From contig NZ_JACDUR010000002.1 in the NCBI RefSeq assembly GCF_013761175.1, forward strand, positions 372,001-436,000: a stretch of DNA of 64,000 bases, in the 5' to 3' direction. The DNA comes from Nonomuraea soli. Lineage in GTDB: Bacteria; Actinomycetota; Actinomycetes; Streptosporangiales; Streptosporangiaceae. Below, piece after piece: positions 1 through 8,454 of this stretch. A program made the translations under genes and the position numbers. Under the pieces are notes generated by a model. The model was given only the letters and a program-made list of their open reading frames with translations. It did no database searches and was not told the origin of the DNA. How positions within the stretch are numbered: the stretch's first letter is position 1; every line of letters begins with the position of its first letter.

Positions 1-11
1 GACACGCTCAT
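1..11 (-). CDS. Start of a downstream gene, probably the importer's ATPase (partial)
   Basis: Only the first codons are inside the window. On the minus strand an ATG at 11-9 overlaps the TAA stop (13-11) of the permease gene as TAATG and reads Met-Ser-Val. In peptide-type ABC operons the gene after the second permease is usually the first ATPase, as it is in the second importer of this window, so an ATP-binding subunit is expected. That identity is inference from position; no domain is visible. Confidence 0.45.
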
Positions 12-907
12 TACTCCTCGCGCAGCCGGGGGTTGAAGATCTCGTCCATGGCGTCGACGACGAGGACGATGCCCAGGGTGAGCAGCAGGATCGCCAGCAG
101 CGGGGCCAGCAGGTACGGCAACGCCGCCGTGGTGGTCATGGCGCCCCCGCCGAAGACGGCGAGGTTGAGCATGACGCCCCAGTTGTCGGCCTCGTAGGGC
201 AGCACGCCCAGGAAGAACAGGCCGACCTGCGCGTAGACCGCTCCGGTCACCGCGACCAGCATGTTCATCGCGATGTAGGGCGCCATCGTCGGCAGCAGCT
301 CCTTGCCCACGATGTGCGTCGTGGACAGGCCCAGGCCGCGCGCCGCCTCGATGAAGCCGCGCTCGCGCAGCGACAACGTCTGCGAACGCACCGCCCGCGC
401 CACGCCGCCCCAGCCGAGCAGGCCCAGGACCAGGCCCATCTCGATGGCGCTGCCGAACGACCAGACGGTCGACAGCACCAGCAGCAGCGGCAGCCCGGGG
501 ATGGTCAGCTTCATGTCGGTCAGCCGCATGAGGACGGTGTCCCAGCGGCCGCGCTTGAAACCGGAGAACAGGCCGAGGCCCGCTCCCACCACCACCGTGA
601 TCACGCCGGTGACCAGGGCCGACAGCAGGACGTACCGCGAGCCGATGACCAGCTGCGCCCAGACGTCCTTGCCCTGCCCGTCGGTGCCGAACCAGTGCTC
701 CCAGCTGATGGGGGCGTACTTGGCGTTGGGGTCGTACGGCAGGTTCTCGGGATAGAACAGCGGCCCGATCACCGCCATGACCGTGAAGCCGAGCAGGATG
801 ACCACTCCGGCCATCCGGCTGGGCTTGCGCTTCATGACCCGCCACACCCCGCGCCAGAAGTTGCGGCGCATCGATGCGGTCGAGGTCTCCAGAATCAGTT
901 CGCTCAC
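11..907 (-). CDS. Peptide/nickel-type ABC importer permease (DppC-like)
   Basis: Inner-membrane subunit of a family-5 ABC importer, 298 aa. The N-terminal cytoplasmic stretch is followed by one membrane helix and then the binding-protein-dependent transport domain with about five helices. The EAA loop that contacts the ATPase is seen as EAARGLGLSTTHIVGKELLP. The GTG start at 907 overlaps the stop of the upstream permease (GTGA), and its stop overlaps the next ATG, so translation is coupled through the operon. The reading frame stays open far upstream, but that part is only an antisense-like shadow of the upstream gene. Substrate is not predictable; oligopeptides are typical of the family. Confidence 0.9.
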   Translation of the reverse strand: MSELILETSTASMRRNFWRGVWRVMKRKPSRMAGVVILLGFTVMAVIGPLFYPENLPYDPNAKYAPISWEHWFGTDGQGKDVWAQLVIGSRYVLLSALVTGVITVVVGAGLGLFSGFKRGRWDTVLMRLTDMKLTIPGLPLLLVLSTVWSFGSAIEMGLVLGLLGWGGVARAVRSQTLSLRERGFIEAARGLGLSTTHIVGKELLPTMAPYIAMNMLVAVTGAVYAQVGLFFLGVLPYEADNWGVMLNLAVFGGGAMTTTAALPYLLAPLLAILLLTLGIVLVVDAMDEIFNPRLREE

Positions 908-1899
908 TGGCGCACCCGCGGGTCGATGACGGTGTAGAGCAGGTCGGCGAGGATGTTCGCGACCACGATCGCGACGGTGATCAGCAGGAAGGCCCCGCTC
1001 ATCAGCGCGTAGTCGCGGTTGGTGACGCTGTCGATCAGCTTCAGGCCCAGCCCCGGATAGTTGAAGATCCGCTCGATGAAGACCGCTCCGGCGAACAGCA
1101 GGCCCAGCGACAGGGCCAGGATCGTGAACAGCGGCAGGATCGCGTTGCGCGCCACGTAGCGGAAGATGATCGACCGCTTCATGCCGCGCAGCTCGCTGGC
1201 CAGGATGAAATCGTCGCCGAGCACGGTGACGACGCTCGACTTCATGGCCAGCACCCAGCCGCCGTAGCTGGCCAGCGCGTAGGTGAGCACCGGCAGCGCG
1301 GCGTGCCTGATCAGGGTCCCGATGTACTCCGGCGTGAAGCCGGGCTCGATCAGGATGTCGGCCACGCCGCCCTCGGAGGGGAACCAGCCGAGCGAGGTCG
1401 CGAAGATCGCCGCCAGCAGCAGGCCGAGCACGTACTGGGGCACGCCGTGCAGCAGCGAGCCCGAGATGGCCAGGATGTCGCCCAGCTTGCTCGAACGCCG
1501 CAGCGCCGCGTAGACGCCCAGGATCACGCCCACCAGGAAGCTCATCAGGATGCCGAGCAGCACGGGTAGAACGGTCCACTTGGCCGATTCGGTCAGGACC
1601 TCGGTCACCGGTTGCCCGGCGTGCAGGGTCGAGGTGCCCAGGTCGAAGGTGGCAAGGCCGGCCAGGTAGTCGACGTACTGGCTCCACATCGAGCCCGTCG
1701 GCTGGAAGCCGTAGATGACCTTGACTTCCTGGGCGGCGGCCACCGGGTCTGCGCCCGCGGCCACCTTCATCTCGAGAGCCGCCTTCATCGGGTCGCCCGG
1801 GATGTTGCGGACGATGAAGAAACTGATGGTGGCGACGACCAGGATCATGACGAGCCCGCGGGCCAGGTGGCCCGCGAGCTTTTTCAGAACAACCGTCAT
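904..1899 (-). CDS. Peptide/nickel-type ABC importer permease (DppB-like)
   Basis: First permease of the importer, 331 aa. It has the usual DppB plan: an N-terminal helix (residues about 9-30), a long extracytoplasmic segment, then five helices and the terminal IDPRVRQ motif found at the end of many DppB proteins. It begins 4 nt after the substrate-binding protein stop and ends in the start of DppC, so SBP-DppB-DppC form one unit. With DppC it should build the translocation pore. Confident as to family, not as to substrate. Confidence 0.92.
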   Translation of the reverse strand: MTVVLKKLAGHLARGLVMILVVATISFFIVRNIPGDPMKAALEMKVAAGADPVAAAQEVKVIYGFQPTGSMWSQYVDYLAGLATFDLGTSTLHAGQPVTEVLTESAKWTVLPVLLGILMSFLVGVILGVYAALRRSSKLGDILAISGSLLHGVPQYVLGLLLAAIFATSLGWFPSEGGVADILIEPGFTPEYIGTLIRHAALPVLTYALASYGGWVLAMKSSVVTVLGDDFILASELRGMKRSIIFRYVARNAILPLFTILALSLGLLFAGAVFIERIFNYPGLGLKLIDSVTNRDYALMSGAFLLITVAIVVANILADLLYTVIDPRVRQ

Positions 1900-1903
1900 G
1901 AAA

Positions 1904-3727
1904 CTACGACTTCGCCTTCACCAGGCCGAGCTGGATCCACACGCCGTGGGGCAGGCGCAGCAGGTCGCTGTCGTCGGCGGGGAAACCGGTGAAGCGGGTC
2001 GTGTTCTGGAACTGGGTGTTGACGTAGTCCCAGAGCTGGATCACCGGCAGGTCGGCGTTGGCGGTCTTGGCCAGCTGCAGCATCAGCGCCTTCTGCTCCT
2101 CGGGGGAGACGGCGTTGAGCTTGGCGGTCAGCTCGCCGGGGTTGACCTTGCCCAGGCCCTCGACCTCGACCTCTTCTTTGCTGCCCATCCAGTTGCCGTT
2201 CTTGCCGGGCGCGTTGTGGGTGACCTTGCCACCGATGTTCGCCCAGCCGTTGGCGGCGCCGTAGATGCGCTGGAAGATGTTGTACGGCGCCGGGCCCAGG
2301 CCGATCAGCCAGAAGCCGGTGTCGTACTTACCCTCGGCCATCTCGGTCTGGTACAGCGGGAAGTCCGCGGTCGTCACGACCTCGGCGTCCACGCCGGCCT
2401 TGATGAGCTGGTTCTTGATGTTCTCCTGGGCGGCGACCCAGTCGGAGAATCCGGCCGGGGCGTGCATGGAGACCTTCCACGGCTTGCCGTCGGCCAGGGT
2501 CCACTTGTCGCCGCTCTTCTTCAGACCGGCGGCCTTGAACTCCTCCTCGGCCTTGGCCACGTCGGTGGCGAAGGGCTCCAGGTTGCCGAGCTCGGCGCCC
2601 AGCCACTCGGCGGCGGCCTTCTGGTGGATGCCGCTGGTGGTGACGGCGGCGGTGCCGCCCTCGGGCGAGGCGATCTGGGTGACTTCCTCGCGGTTGATCA
2701 GGTAGGCCAGGCCGCGGCGCACGTGCACGTTGTCGTAGGGCGCCTTGGACTGGTTGAACGCCAGGCCGACGACCACGGGGGAGTAGCCCTTGATGACCTG
2801 GTTGCCGGCGGTGGCCTTGATCTTGGTCATGGTGTCGGCGGGCACGGCCACGAACGGCGAGCTGTCGAGCTTGCCCTGGATCAGGTAGTTCCAGACCTGC
2901 TCGTTGCCGGTGAAGTTGAGCAGCTGCACCTTCTCGGGCGCCACGTTGGCGGCGTTGTAGAAGTGCGGGTTCTTCTTGAGCAGCGCGGCGCTCGCGTTGA
3001 CCCGCTCCAGCACGTACGGCCCGGCGGACAGGTCCTGTCCGGGGTTGTGCGCGATGATCTTCTTGCCGAGCTCGGTCAGGTAGGTCCTGGCGGCCTCGGC
3101 GTCGGCGCCCTCGGTGCGGGCGGCCTTGATCTTGTCCCAGATGTCGGCGCCGACGACGCTCGACCAGAGCTTGGCCGGGACGACCGGGGTGTCGAGCACA
3201 CCACGGGCGAACGTCGTCACGGGGTTGGCCATGTCCTGGGTGACCTTGATGGTCTTGTCGTCCACGACCGTCACCTCGGAGGCGGAGCCGGCGGCGCCGG
3301 GCACCTGGGTGAAGGCGGTGTTGCCCTGGGTGTAGGCGATCGCGATGGAGAGCTTGACGTCCTCGGCGGTCACCGGGCTGCCGTCAGACCACTTGTTGTT
3401 GGGCTGCAGCTTGATGGTGACCGAGGAGTTGTCCGTCGCGATCTCCCAGCTCTCGGCGATGCCGGGGTAGAACTGGTTGGGGTCGGTCAGGTGGTTCTTG
3501 ACCCAGGCAAGCTTCATGGCGTTGTAGCCGCTGAAGCTGTTGCCCTTCGGGGCGAACGGGTTCGCCGGGCCCGCCGGGTCGATGCCCGGCTTGTTTCCGT
3601 CGACCGTCGTGTAAACGGCTGCCGCCGCGGCGGCTCCGCCGGTGGCAGCGGGCTTGTTGTCCGTGCTGCTACACGCCGAGACGGCGGCCATACCGAGCAG
3701 CGCCACAACGGCTGCTAGTCGCTTCAT
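1904..3727 (-). CDS. ABC importer substrate-binding lipoprotein, family 5
   Basis: Extracellular solute receptor of the importer, 607 aa. The start at 3727 is chosen because GGAGCGGAGC precedes it and it begins a lipoprotein signal peptide with lipobox AVSAC, Cys19 being the expected lipidation site. A longer frame from 3778 would begin upstream of the predicted transcription start. The rest is a type-II periplasmic binding fold of the SBP_bac_5 family, with the typical WSDGSPVTAEDV segment near residue 120. First gene of the operon and therefore the gene nearest the promoter. Ligand unknown; the permeases suggest a peptide-like solute. Confidence 0.92.
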   Translation of the reverse strand: MKRLAAVVALLGMAAVSACSSTDNKPAATGGAAAAAAVYTTVDGNKPGIDPAGPANPFAPKGNSFSGYNAMKLAWVKNHLTDPNQFYPGIAESWEIATDNSSVTIKLQPNNKWSDGSPVTAEDVKLSIAIAYTQGNTAFTQVPGAAGSASEVTVVDDKTIKVTQDMANPVTTFARGVLDTPVVPAKLWSSVVGADIWDKIKAARTEGADAEAARTYLTELGKKIIAHNPGQDLSAGPYVLERVNASAALLKKNPHFYNAANVAPEKVQLLNFTGNEQVWNYLIQGKLDSSPFVAVPADTMTKIKATAGNQVIKGYSPVVVGLAFNQSKAPYDNVHVRRGLAYLINREEVTQIASPEGGTAAVTTSGIHQKAAAEWLGAELGNLEPFATDVAKAEEEFKAAGLKKSGDKWTLADGKPWKVSMHAPAGFSDWVAAQENIKNQLIKAGVDAEVVTTADFPLYQTEMAEGKYDTGFWLIGLGPAPYNIFQRIYGAANGWANIGGKVTHNAPGKNGNWMGSKEEVEVEGLGKVNPGELTAKLNAVSPEEQKALMLQLAKTANADLPVIQLWDYVNTQFQNTTRFTGFPADDSDLLRLPHGVWIQLGLVKAKS

Positions 3728-3765
3728 GCTCCGCTCCGAGGGGGGGACCTTGAGATTTGACCCCG

Positions 3766-3794
3766 ACCGTATGGTCAAGCGGAGCGTGCGTCAA
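3766..3794 (-). promoter_or_regulatory. Promoter of the leftward peptide-importer operon
   Basis: Minus strand: TTGACG (3794-3789), a 17-nt spacer, then TACGGT (3771-3766). This is a good match to a vegetative actinomycete promoter and would start transcription near 3759, about 30 nt before the SBP start codon at 3727. Confidence 0.6.
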
Positions 3795-3891
3795 TAATCT
3801 CCAGCGACTGTGAAGCTAATGTAACTTTCCTTCATGGCCCCCGGTGGTGGCGCTCGGCTCCATTCATTCAACCAGCAGCGCACCTGCGCTC

Positions 3892-4617
3892 CTACGCGAT
3901 GTCCTCCCACGGGACCTCGTCGTAGAGCCTGATCGCCTCCTGCGCCCGCGATGGCATGGGCAGATCGTCGACGCGGCCGACGGGGGAGACGCCCCAGGAG
4001 TTGCAGACGAACACCTCGGGGAAGTGGCGCAGGTCGCGCGGCTTCAGCGGCCGCCGGACGTGGGGGGTCTCGCGGTTGAGGAGCCGCATGGTGATGCCCT
4101 CCAGCATCGGGGCGTCGGGCCAGACCAGGCGTTCGCCGTCGAAGCAGCCCAGGTTCGTCACCGCGCCCTCGACGATGTGGCCGTCGGCGGTGGTCAGCAG
4201 TACCTCGTCGAAGCCGTCGTGCCTGGCCCGCCTGGCCAGGTGGGCTTGGGGGAAGCCGCCGCCGTGCTTGACGTCGGGGAGGAAGCGCTGAAATTGCACG
4301 CTTTTCAAGGCTCTGGGTGATTTATCGGCATCTACCGGGGCGCCCGTGGTGACGATCACGTGCTCGTCCACCACGTGGACGCGCACCGAGGCGTCCTCGC
4401 CGGTCACCGCCAGGCGGAGCGAGTCGAGCACCAGGCGGGTGTCGAGACGCGTGCCGTACAGCTGGGCAGTGGCCCGCTCCAGGCGGGCCAGGTGCAGGTC
4501 GAGGCCCTTGGCGCGGCCGCCGCGGACCTGCAGGGCGGTGAAGTGGCCCATCCTGGCGGCCAGCGCCAGGGCCACGTCACCGCCCTCGGCCGGACGGCCG
4601 TCGACGACAGAGGTCAT
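3892..4617 (-). CDS. Class IV aminotransferase / aminodeoxychorismate lyase-like
   Basis: PLP enzyme of fold type IV, 241 aa, in the range of 4-amino-4-deoxychorismate lyase and short branched-chain aminotransferases. Lys117 in the segment DVKHGGGF is the probable Schiff-base lysine. Downstream, the segment from ADGHIVEG to APMLEGITMRLL matches the family's cofactor-phosphate region. It follows the M20 gene by 9 nt, but a TAGATT box six nt before its ATG gives it a likely leaderless promoter of its own. Whether it acts on aminodeoxychorismate (folate) or on an amino acid cannot be settled from sequence. Confidence 0.82.
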   Translation of the reverse strand: MTSVVDGRPAEGGDVALALAARMGHFTALQVRGGRAKGLDLHLARLERATAQLYGTRLDTRLVLDSLRLAVTGEDASVRVHVVDEHVIVTTGAPVDADKSPRALKSVQFQRFLPDVKHGGGFPQAHLARRARHDGFDEVLLTTADGHIVEGAVTNLGCFDGERLVWPDAPMLEGITMRLLNRETPHVRRPLKPRDLRHFPEVFVCNSWGVSPVGRVDDLPMPSRAQEAIRLYDEVPWEDIA

Positions 4618-4623
4618 CGCCCC

Positions 4624-4629
4624 AATCTA
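4624..4629 (-). promoter_or_regulatory. -10 box of leaderless aminotransferase transcript
   Basis: TAGATT on the minus strand ends six nt before the ATG at 4617. Its TAG is also the stop codon of the M20 gene. Confidence 0.5.
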
Positions 4630-5838
4630 GACGGCGGCCGTCGCCTTCAGCCTGGTCGCGGCCAGGTTCGCGTACAGCGCCGCCCCGTCGGCGAGCACTC
4701 CGTCGTCGAACTGGGCCTCGGGGGAGTGGTTGTAGGCCGCGGTCGCCGGATCGCGGTCCGGCGGGCAGGCGCCCAGGAAGATGAAGGCGCCCGGCACCTG
4801 GTCCAGGACGTACGAGAAGTCCTCCGCGCCCATGATCGGCTTGGGGGTGATGAAGAAGCGGCTCTCGCCGAACATCTCGGTCGCCAGGTTCGCCGCGAAG
4901 CCCGACTCGCTCTCGGCGTTGGACGTCACCGGGTAGCCGCCGTCGACCCACGCGTCGACGGTCACGCCGTGCGCCTCGCCGACACCCTTGAAGACCTCCA
5001 GCAGCCTGCGGTTCACCCTCTCGCGCACGCTCTTGCTGAAGGTCCTGATCGTGCCTTCGAAGAAGACGTCGTCAGGGATGATGTTGTCCTTGGTGCCCGA
5101 GTGGAAGTTGCACACGCTCACCACGACCGGCTCGAACGTGTCGAACTCACGCGTCACCATCGTCTGGATCGCCGACACCATCGCGCACGCCGCGGGGATC
5201 GGGTCGAGCGCCGCGTGCGGGGCGCTGCCGTGCCCGCCCCTTCCGATCACCTTCACGTGGAAGGTGTCGGCCCCGGCCATCAGCGGGCCGCCCCTGGTGT
5301 TGAACAGGCCGGTCGGGTACAGCGCCGAGGTCACGTGCATGCCGTACGCGGCCACGACCCGCTCGCCCGCGGCGTCGAGCACGCCCTCCTCGATCATGTA
5401 GCGGGCGCCGTGGTCGCCCTCCTCGCCGGGCTGGAACATGAAGACCACGTCTCCGGCCAGTTCCTCGCGCCGCGCCGCCAGCAGATGTGCCGCCCCCGCC
5501 AGCATCGCGGTGTGCAGGTCGTGCCCGCACGCGTGCATCCTGCCCTCGTGCTGGGAGATGTACGGCAGGTCGTTGCGCTCGGTCACCGGCAGCGCGTCCA
5601 TGTCGCCCCGCAGCAGCACCGCCGGACCCGGGCGGCCGCCGCGCAGCACCGCGGTCACCGAGCTGAGGGCGGTTCCGGTGGTGATCTCAAGCGGCAGCCC
5701 GTCGAGAGCGCTCAGCACCTTCTCCTGGGTCACAGGCAGATGCAGGCCGGTCTCTGGCGTCTGGTGCAACGAGTGCCGCAGCTGGACGAGGTCTTCGTGG
5801 AGATCCTTGGAGGCTTCAGTGAAGGACATGGAAGACAT
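4627..5838 (-). CDS. M20 family amidohydrolase (N-acyl amino acid hydrolase type)
   Basis: Metal-dependent cytosolic amidase, 403 aa, usual length for the hippurate hydrolase / IAA-amino acid hydrolase subfamily. Seen motifs: RGDMDALPVTE (metal ligand Asp and neighbouring acid), MHACGHDLHTAML (Cys-Gly-His-Asp metal motif), PGEEGDHGARYM (catalytic and bridging Glu) and GRGGHGSAPHAALDP in the lid domain. Known members release amino acids from N-acyl conjugates. Divergent from the HAD gene with a 52-bp gap; the start at 5838 has only a weak GAAG ribosome site, and a second in-frame ATG lies at 5829. Confidence 0.9.
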   Translation of the reverse strand: MSSMSFTEASKDLHEDLVQLRHSLHQTPETGLHLPVTQEKVLSALDGLPLEITTGTALSSVTAVLRGGRPGPAVLLRGDMDALPVTERNDLPYISQHEGRMHACGHDLHTAMLAGAAHLLAARREELAGDVVFMFQPGEEGDHGARYMIEEGVLDAAGERVVAAYGMHVTSALYPTGLFNTRGGPLMAGADTFHVKVIGRGGHGSAPHAALDPIPAACAMVSAIQTMVTREFDTFEPVVVSVCNFHSGTKDNIIPDDVFFEGTIRTFSKSVRERVNRRLLEVFKGVGEAHGVTVDAWVDGGYPVTSNAESESGFAANLATEMFGESRFFITPKPIMGAEDFSYVLDQVPGAFIFLGACPPDRDPATAAYNHSPEAQFDDGVLADGAALYANLAATRLKATAAV

Positions 5839-5878
5839 TCTTCACATCCCGCTCGCGAAGTCGACATCCGATGCTCTG

Positions 5879-5884
5879 TAGGCT
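5879..5884 (+). promoter_or_regulatory. -10 box of leaderless HAD gene transcript
   Basis: TAGGCT followed by six nt and the GTG start at 5891. No Shine-Dalgarno sequence lies before the start, which agrees with a leaderless message. Confidence 0.55.
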
Positions 5885-5890
5885 TTCCCT

Positions 5891-6670
5891 GTGACGGAGC
5901 GTGAGCGTATCGACAGTTGGCTGTCCGACATGGACGGCGTCCTCGTTCATGAGGGCCACCCGGTGCCCGGGGCGGACGAGTTCATCAAGCGCCTGCGAGA
6001 CTCGGGCAAGAACTTCAGGGTGCTCACCAACAACTCCACCTACACCCCGCGCGACCTGGCCGTACGGCTTCGCGCCGCCGGGCTGGAAGTGCCGCCGGAG
6101 TCCATCTGGACCTCCGCCCTGGCCACCGCCCAGTTCCTCGACGACCAGCGCCCCGGCGGCTCCGCCTACGTCGTCGGCGAGTCGGGGCTCACCACCGCCC
6201 TGCACGACATCGGCTACGTCATCACCGACCTCGACCCCGACTACGTCGTCCTCGGCGAGACGCGCACCTACAGCTTCACGCAGATCACCCGCGCCATCCG
6301 GCTCATCGAGAACGGCGCCCGCTTCATCGCCACCAACCCCGACCCCGTCGGGCCGTCGTCCGAGGGCTCCCTCCCGGCCACCGGCGCCGTGGCCGCGCTC
6401 ATCACCAAGGCGACCGGGGTGGAACCCTACTTCGTGGGCAAGCCGAACCCGATGATGATGCGGACCGCGGTCAACATGATCGGCGGGCACAGCGGGACGA
6501 CGGCGATGATCGGTGACCGGATGGACACCGACATCGTGTGCGGCATGGAGGCCGGGCTGTACACCATCCTGGTGCTCACCGGGGTGATGCAGCGCGAGCA
6601 GATCGAGCGTTACCCGTTCCGGCCCTCGCTGGTGGTGAACTCGGTGGCGGACCTCATCGACCTGGTCTGA
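5891..6670 (+). CDS. HAD-IIA family phosphatase (NagD-like)
   Basis: Cytosolic phosphatase of the haloacid dehalogenase superfamily, subclass IIA, 259 aa. Motif I is SDMDGVLV near residue 12, motif II LTNNST near residue 45, the conserved lysine is in GKPNP, and motif IV is IGDRMDTDI. The large cap sits between motifs II and III, as in NagD and phosphoglycolate phosphatases. The start is GTG with a TAGGCT box 6 nt upstream. It ends 17 bp inside the convergent DinB-like gene. Substrate unknown: sugar phosphates and nucleotides are all used in this family. Confidence 0.88.
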   Translation: MTERERIDSWLSDMDGVLVHEGHPVPGADEFIKRLRDSGKNFRVLTNNSTYTPRDLAVRLRAAGLEVPPESIWTSALATAQFLDDQRPGGSAYVVGESGLTTALHDIGYVITDLDPDYVVLGETRTYSFTQITRAIRLIENGARFIATNPDPVGPSSEGSLPATGAVAALITKATGVEPYFVGKPNPMMMRTAVNMIGGHSGTTAMIGDRMDTDIVCGMEAGLYTILVLTGVMQREQIERYPFRPSLVVNSVADLIDLV

Positions 6671-7232
6671 CGGCGCGCGCCGGGGCGGCGCCGTCCTGCC
6701 GGTGGTAGAGGTCGCGCAGCAGGGAGATCTCGGCGCCGTGATGGATCAGCTCCCTGTTGACGTGCAGGACGATGCCCTCCATGGGGAACCGCTCCGGACC
6801 CGCCGCGGGCGGATGGTCCAGGTCGGCGTCCGACAGTTGGCGGACGCCCGCGTTCCACCTGCCGTACATCTCATCGAGCTGCTTCAACGCCTCGTCGGCA
6901 CTGCCAGCGTAGGGGTAGGCCTGGAAGTCGATGTCCTGGCCGCCGAAGTGCCATCCGACCCGGTAGCCCAGGCACGAGACGATGACGTGCGCCAGCCGCC
7001 AGGCGATCGTCGTCACCGGCGCCGGCACCGGGTCGGGGGAGGCGTACTCCATCGCCCAATCCCCGGAGCCCGCCGACAGCGGTGCTGTCGAGGTGCCACG
7101 GGGGCGGATGCTCCAGCAGCCCCGTACGGGCTCCCAGAAGTACTCCTCGTCGGTGAGCCCGTGCAGCCGTGGCCGCAGGTTCCGGTCCCAGTGCCGGTCC
7201 AGCTGGTCCGCGAGTCGCTCGCTTCTCGTCAT
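6654..7232 (-). CDS. DinB-like four-helix protein
   Basis: 192 aa protein resembling the DinB/YfiT superfamily of four-helix metal-binding proteins. Support: the N-terminal [18 protein letters not shown] helix, the central [20 protein letters not shown] helix with a His, and [20 protein letters not shown], which carries the family's conserved HHGAE metal-site segment. I chose the ATG at 7232 rather than the GTG three codons upstream because TAGTGT lies exactly 7 nt before it and that GTG overlaps the box. In actinomycetes such proteins are often thiol-dependent transferases, but the function here is not known. Confidence 0.75.
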   Translation of the reverse strand: MTRSERLADQLDRHWDRNLRPRLHGLTDEEYFWEPVRGCWSIRPRGTSTAPLSAGSGDWAMEYASPDPVPAPVTTIAWRLAHVIVSCLGYRVGWHFGGQDIDFQAYPYAGSADEALKQLDEMYGRWNAGVRQLSDADLDHPPAAGPERFPMEGIVLHVNRELIHHGAEISLLRDLYHRQDGAAPARAVRPGR

Positions 7233-7239
7233 TTTCGGC

Positions 7240-7245
7240 ACACTA
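7240..7245 (-). promoter_or_regulatory. -10 box of leaderless DinB-like gene
   Basis: TAGTGT on the minus strand, seven nt before the ATG at 7232. Confidence 0.5.
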
Positions 7246-7290
7246 CAGACAACGGGGCGAAAACCGCCTCCGCAGGACCTGCCGGCCTGA

Positions 7291-8379
7291 CTACCCCTCA
7301 GGACACAGCACCGCCTTTGCCGCCCGGTCGACGGCGGCCCCGAGTGCGAAGTAGTCCTTCACCCGCAACGTGGCCGACACGGCGAACTGCCGGCGCCCGT
7401 CGGCCGTCGAGTACGTCACCGCCATGAACCCCGGCGCGTTCCCCGCCGCCACCCGCACCGGCAGCGCGTCGCCGCACAAGCCGCCACCGACGGGGCCGCC
7501 CCCGTCCCCGCCCCCCGGTCCGTCCGGTCCGCCCGGCAGTGTGCCCTGGTGCAGGGCCCGGTGGAAGCGCGCCATGTCGTCACTCGTCGAGATCACGCCT
7601 CCCGCGGCTCCTCCGTAGCTGGCGTTCTGCCGGTCCACGTCGACGAGGGCGCCCTGCGCGTCGGGCAGGTAGCCGTGCCCGTGCGGGCCCTTGACGCCCT
7701 GGGGCGGCCGGGTGGGCAGGTAGCTCCGCGTCATGCCGAGGGGCTGGAAGACGCGCTGCGCGAAGGCGTCGGCCAGGCTCGTCCCGGCGAACCTCTCGAT
7801 GATCATGCCGAGCAGCACGTAGTTGGTGTTCGAGTACGCGAACCTCTCGCCGGGCGCGCCCGTGCGGGGCAGGTCGCGGGTGGCCGCCACCAGCTCCTGG
7901 GGGCTGTAGTAGGTCGTGAAGTCGAAGTCGTCGAACCTGCCCGACTGCCAGTAGTCGGGGATGCCCGAGGTGTGCCTGAGCAGCTGCCGTACGGTGATCT
8001 GCGCGGCGGCCGGCACCAGCTCGCCGACCGGGAGCAGGTCGGCGAGCTTGTCGTCGAGGCCGAAGCGGCCCTCCTGGGCGAGCTGGCCGACGATCGCGGC
8101 GGTCATCAGCTTGGTTTGCGAGCCGACGCGGTAGCGGGCGCCGGAGGGGATCCTGCCGCCCTTGCCGCCGGCCAGGCGGGAGCCGGCCGAGCCGTGGCCT
8201 GCCCGCCTGCCGTCGACGTAGAGGGCGCCGATGGCGCCGACCACGCCGCTGTCGCGCGCGAGGGTGTCCAGGGCCCGCTGGACGTCACCGTCGCCGGCGT
8301 GGGCGGGCGGAGCGACGGTGCACAGAGTGAGCAGGGTGAGCAGGGCGGTCGAGGACAGGGCCGTGGCGAGTCTTCTCAT
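7291..8379 (-). CDS. Secreted serine hydrolase, class C beta-lactamase fold, shortened C-terminal part
   Basis: 362 aa exported protein of the D-alanyl-D-alanine carboxypeptidase / class C beta-lactamase family. A signal peptide runs to about residue 28 (ending PPAHAG). The catalytic SxxK is seen in VGSQTKLMTA and the Tyr motif in YSNTNYVLLG. The third family motif (HxG or KTG, usually in a GHGG or GHTG turn before the last strands) is missing. In its place is a Gly/Pro-rich linker near residue 285, directly followed by GNAPGFMAVTY and the final strand. Start has a strong GGAGGATC ribosome site. Function likely in cell-wall peptide or ester hydrolysis, but activity is doubtful given the loss. 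Confidence 0.85.
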   Translation of the reverse strand: MRRLATALSSTALLTLLTLCTVAPPAHAGDGDVQRALDTLARDSGVVGAIGALYVDGRRAGHGSAGSRLAGGKGGRIPSGARYRVGSQTKLMTAAIVGQLAQEGRFGLDDKLADLLPVGELVPAAAQITVRQLLRHTSGIPDYWQSGRFDDFDFTTYYSPQELVAATRDLPRTGAPGERFAYSNTNYVLLGMIIERFAGTSLADAFAQRVFQPLGMTRSYLPTRPPQGVKGPHGHGYLPDAQGALVDVDRQNASYGGAAGGVISTSDDMARFHRALHQGTLPGGPDGPGGGDGGGPVGGGLCGDALPVRVAAGNAPGFMAVTYSTADGRRQFAVSATLRVKDYFALGAAVDRAAKAVLCPEG

Positions 8380-8454
8380 GTTGATCCTCCGTTGCGGCGG
8401 GAGAGCCGGTGAGGATCATGGTCGGAGGACGGGCGCTAGATCCGGATAAGCACG

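Noticed and set aside
1715..3718. Long plus-strand open frame opposite the first SBP gene, and similar long frames opposite most genes
   Set aside because: They are antisense shadows caused by very high GC at third codon positions; no domain or start signal, whereas the opposite strand encodes a clear family protein.
3737..3778. Start of the first SBP at 3778
   Set aside because: It lies inside the predicted promoter region, has no ribosome site, and would put 17 residues before the lipoprotein signal.
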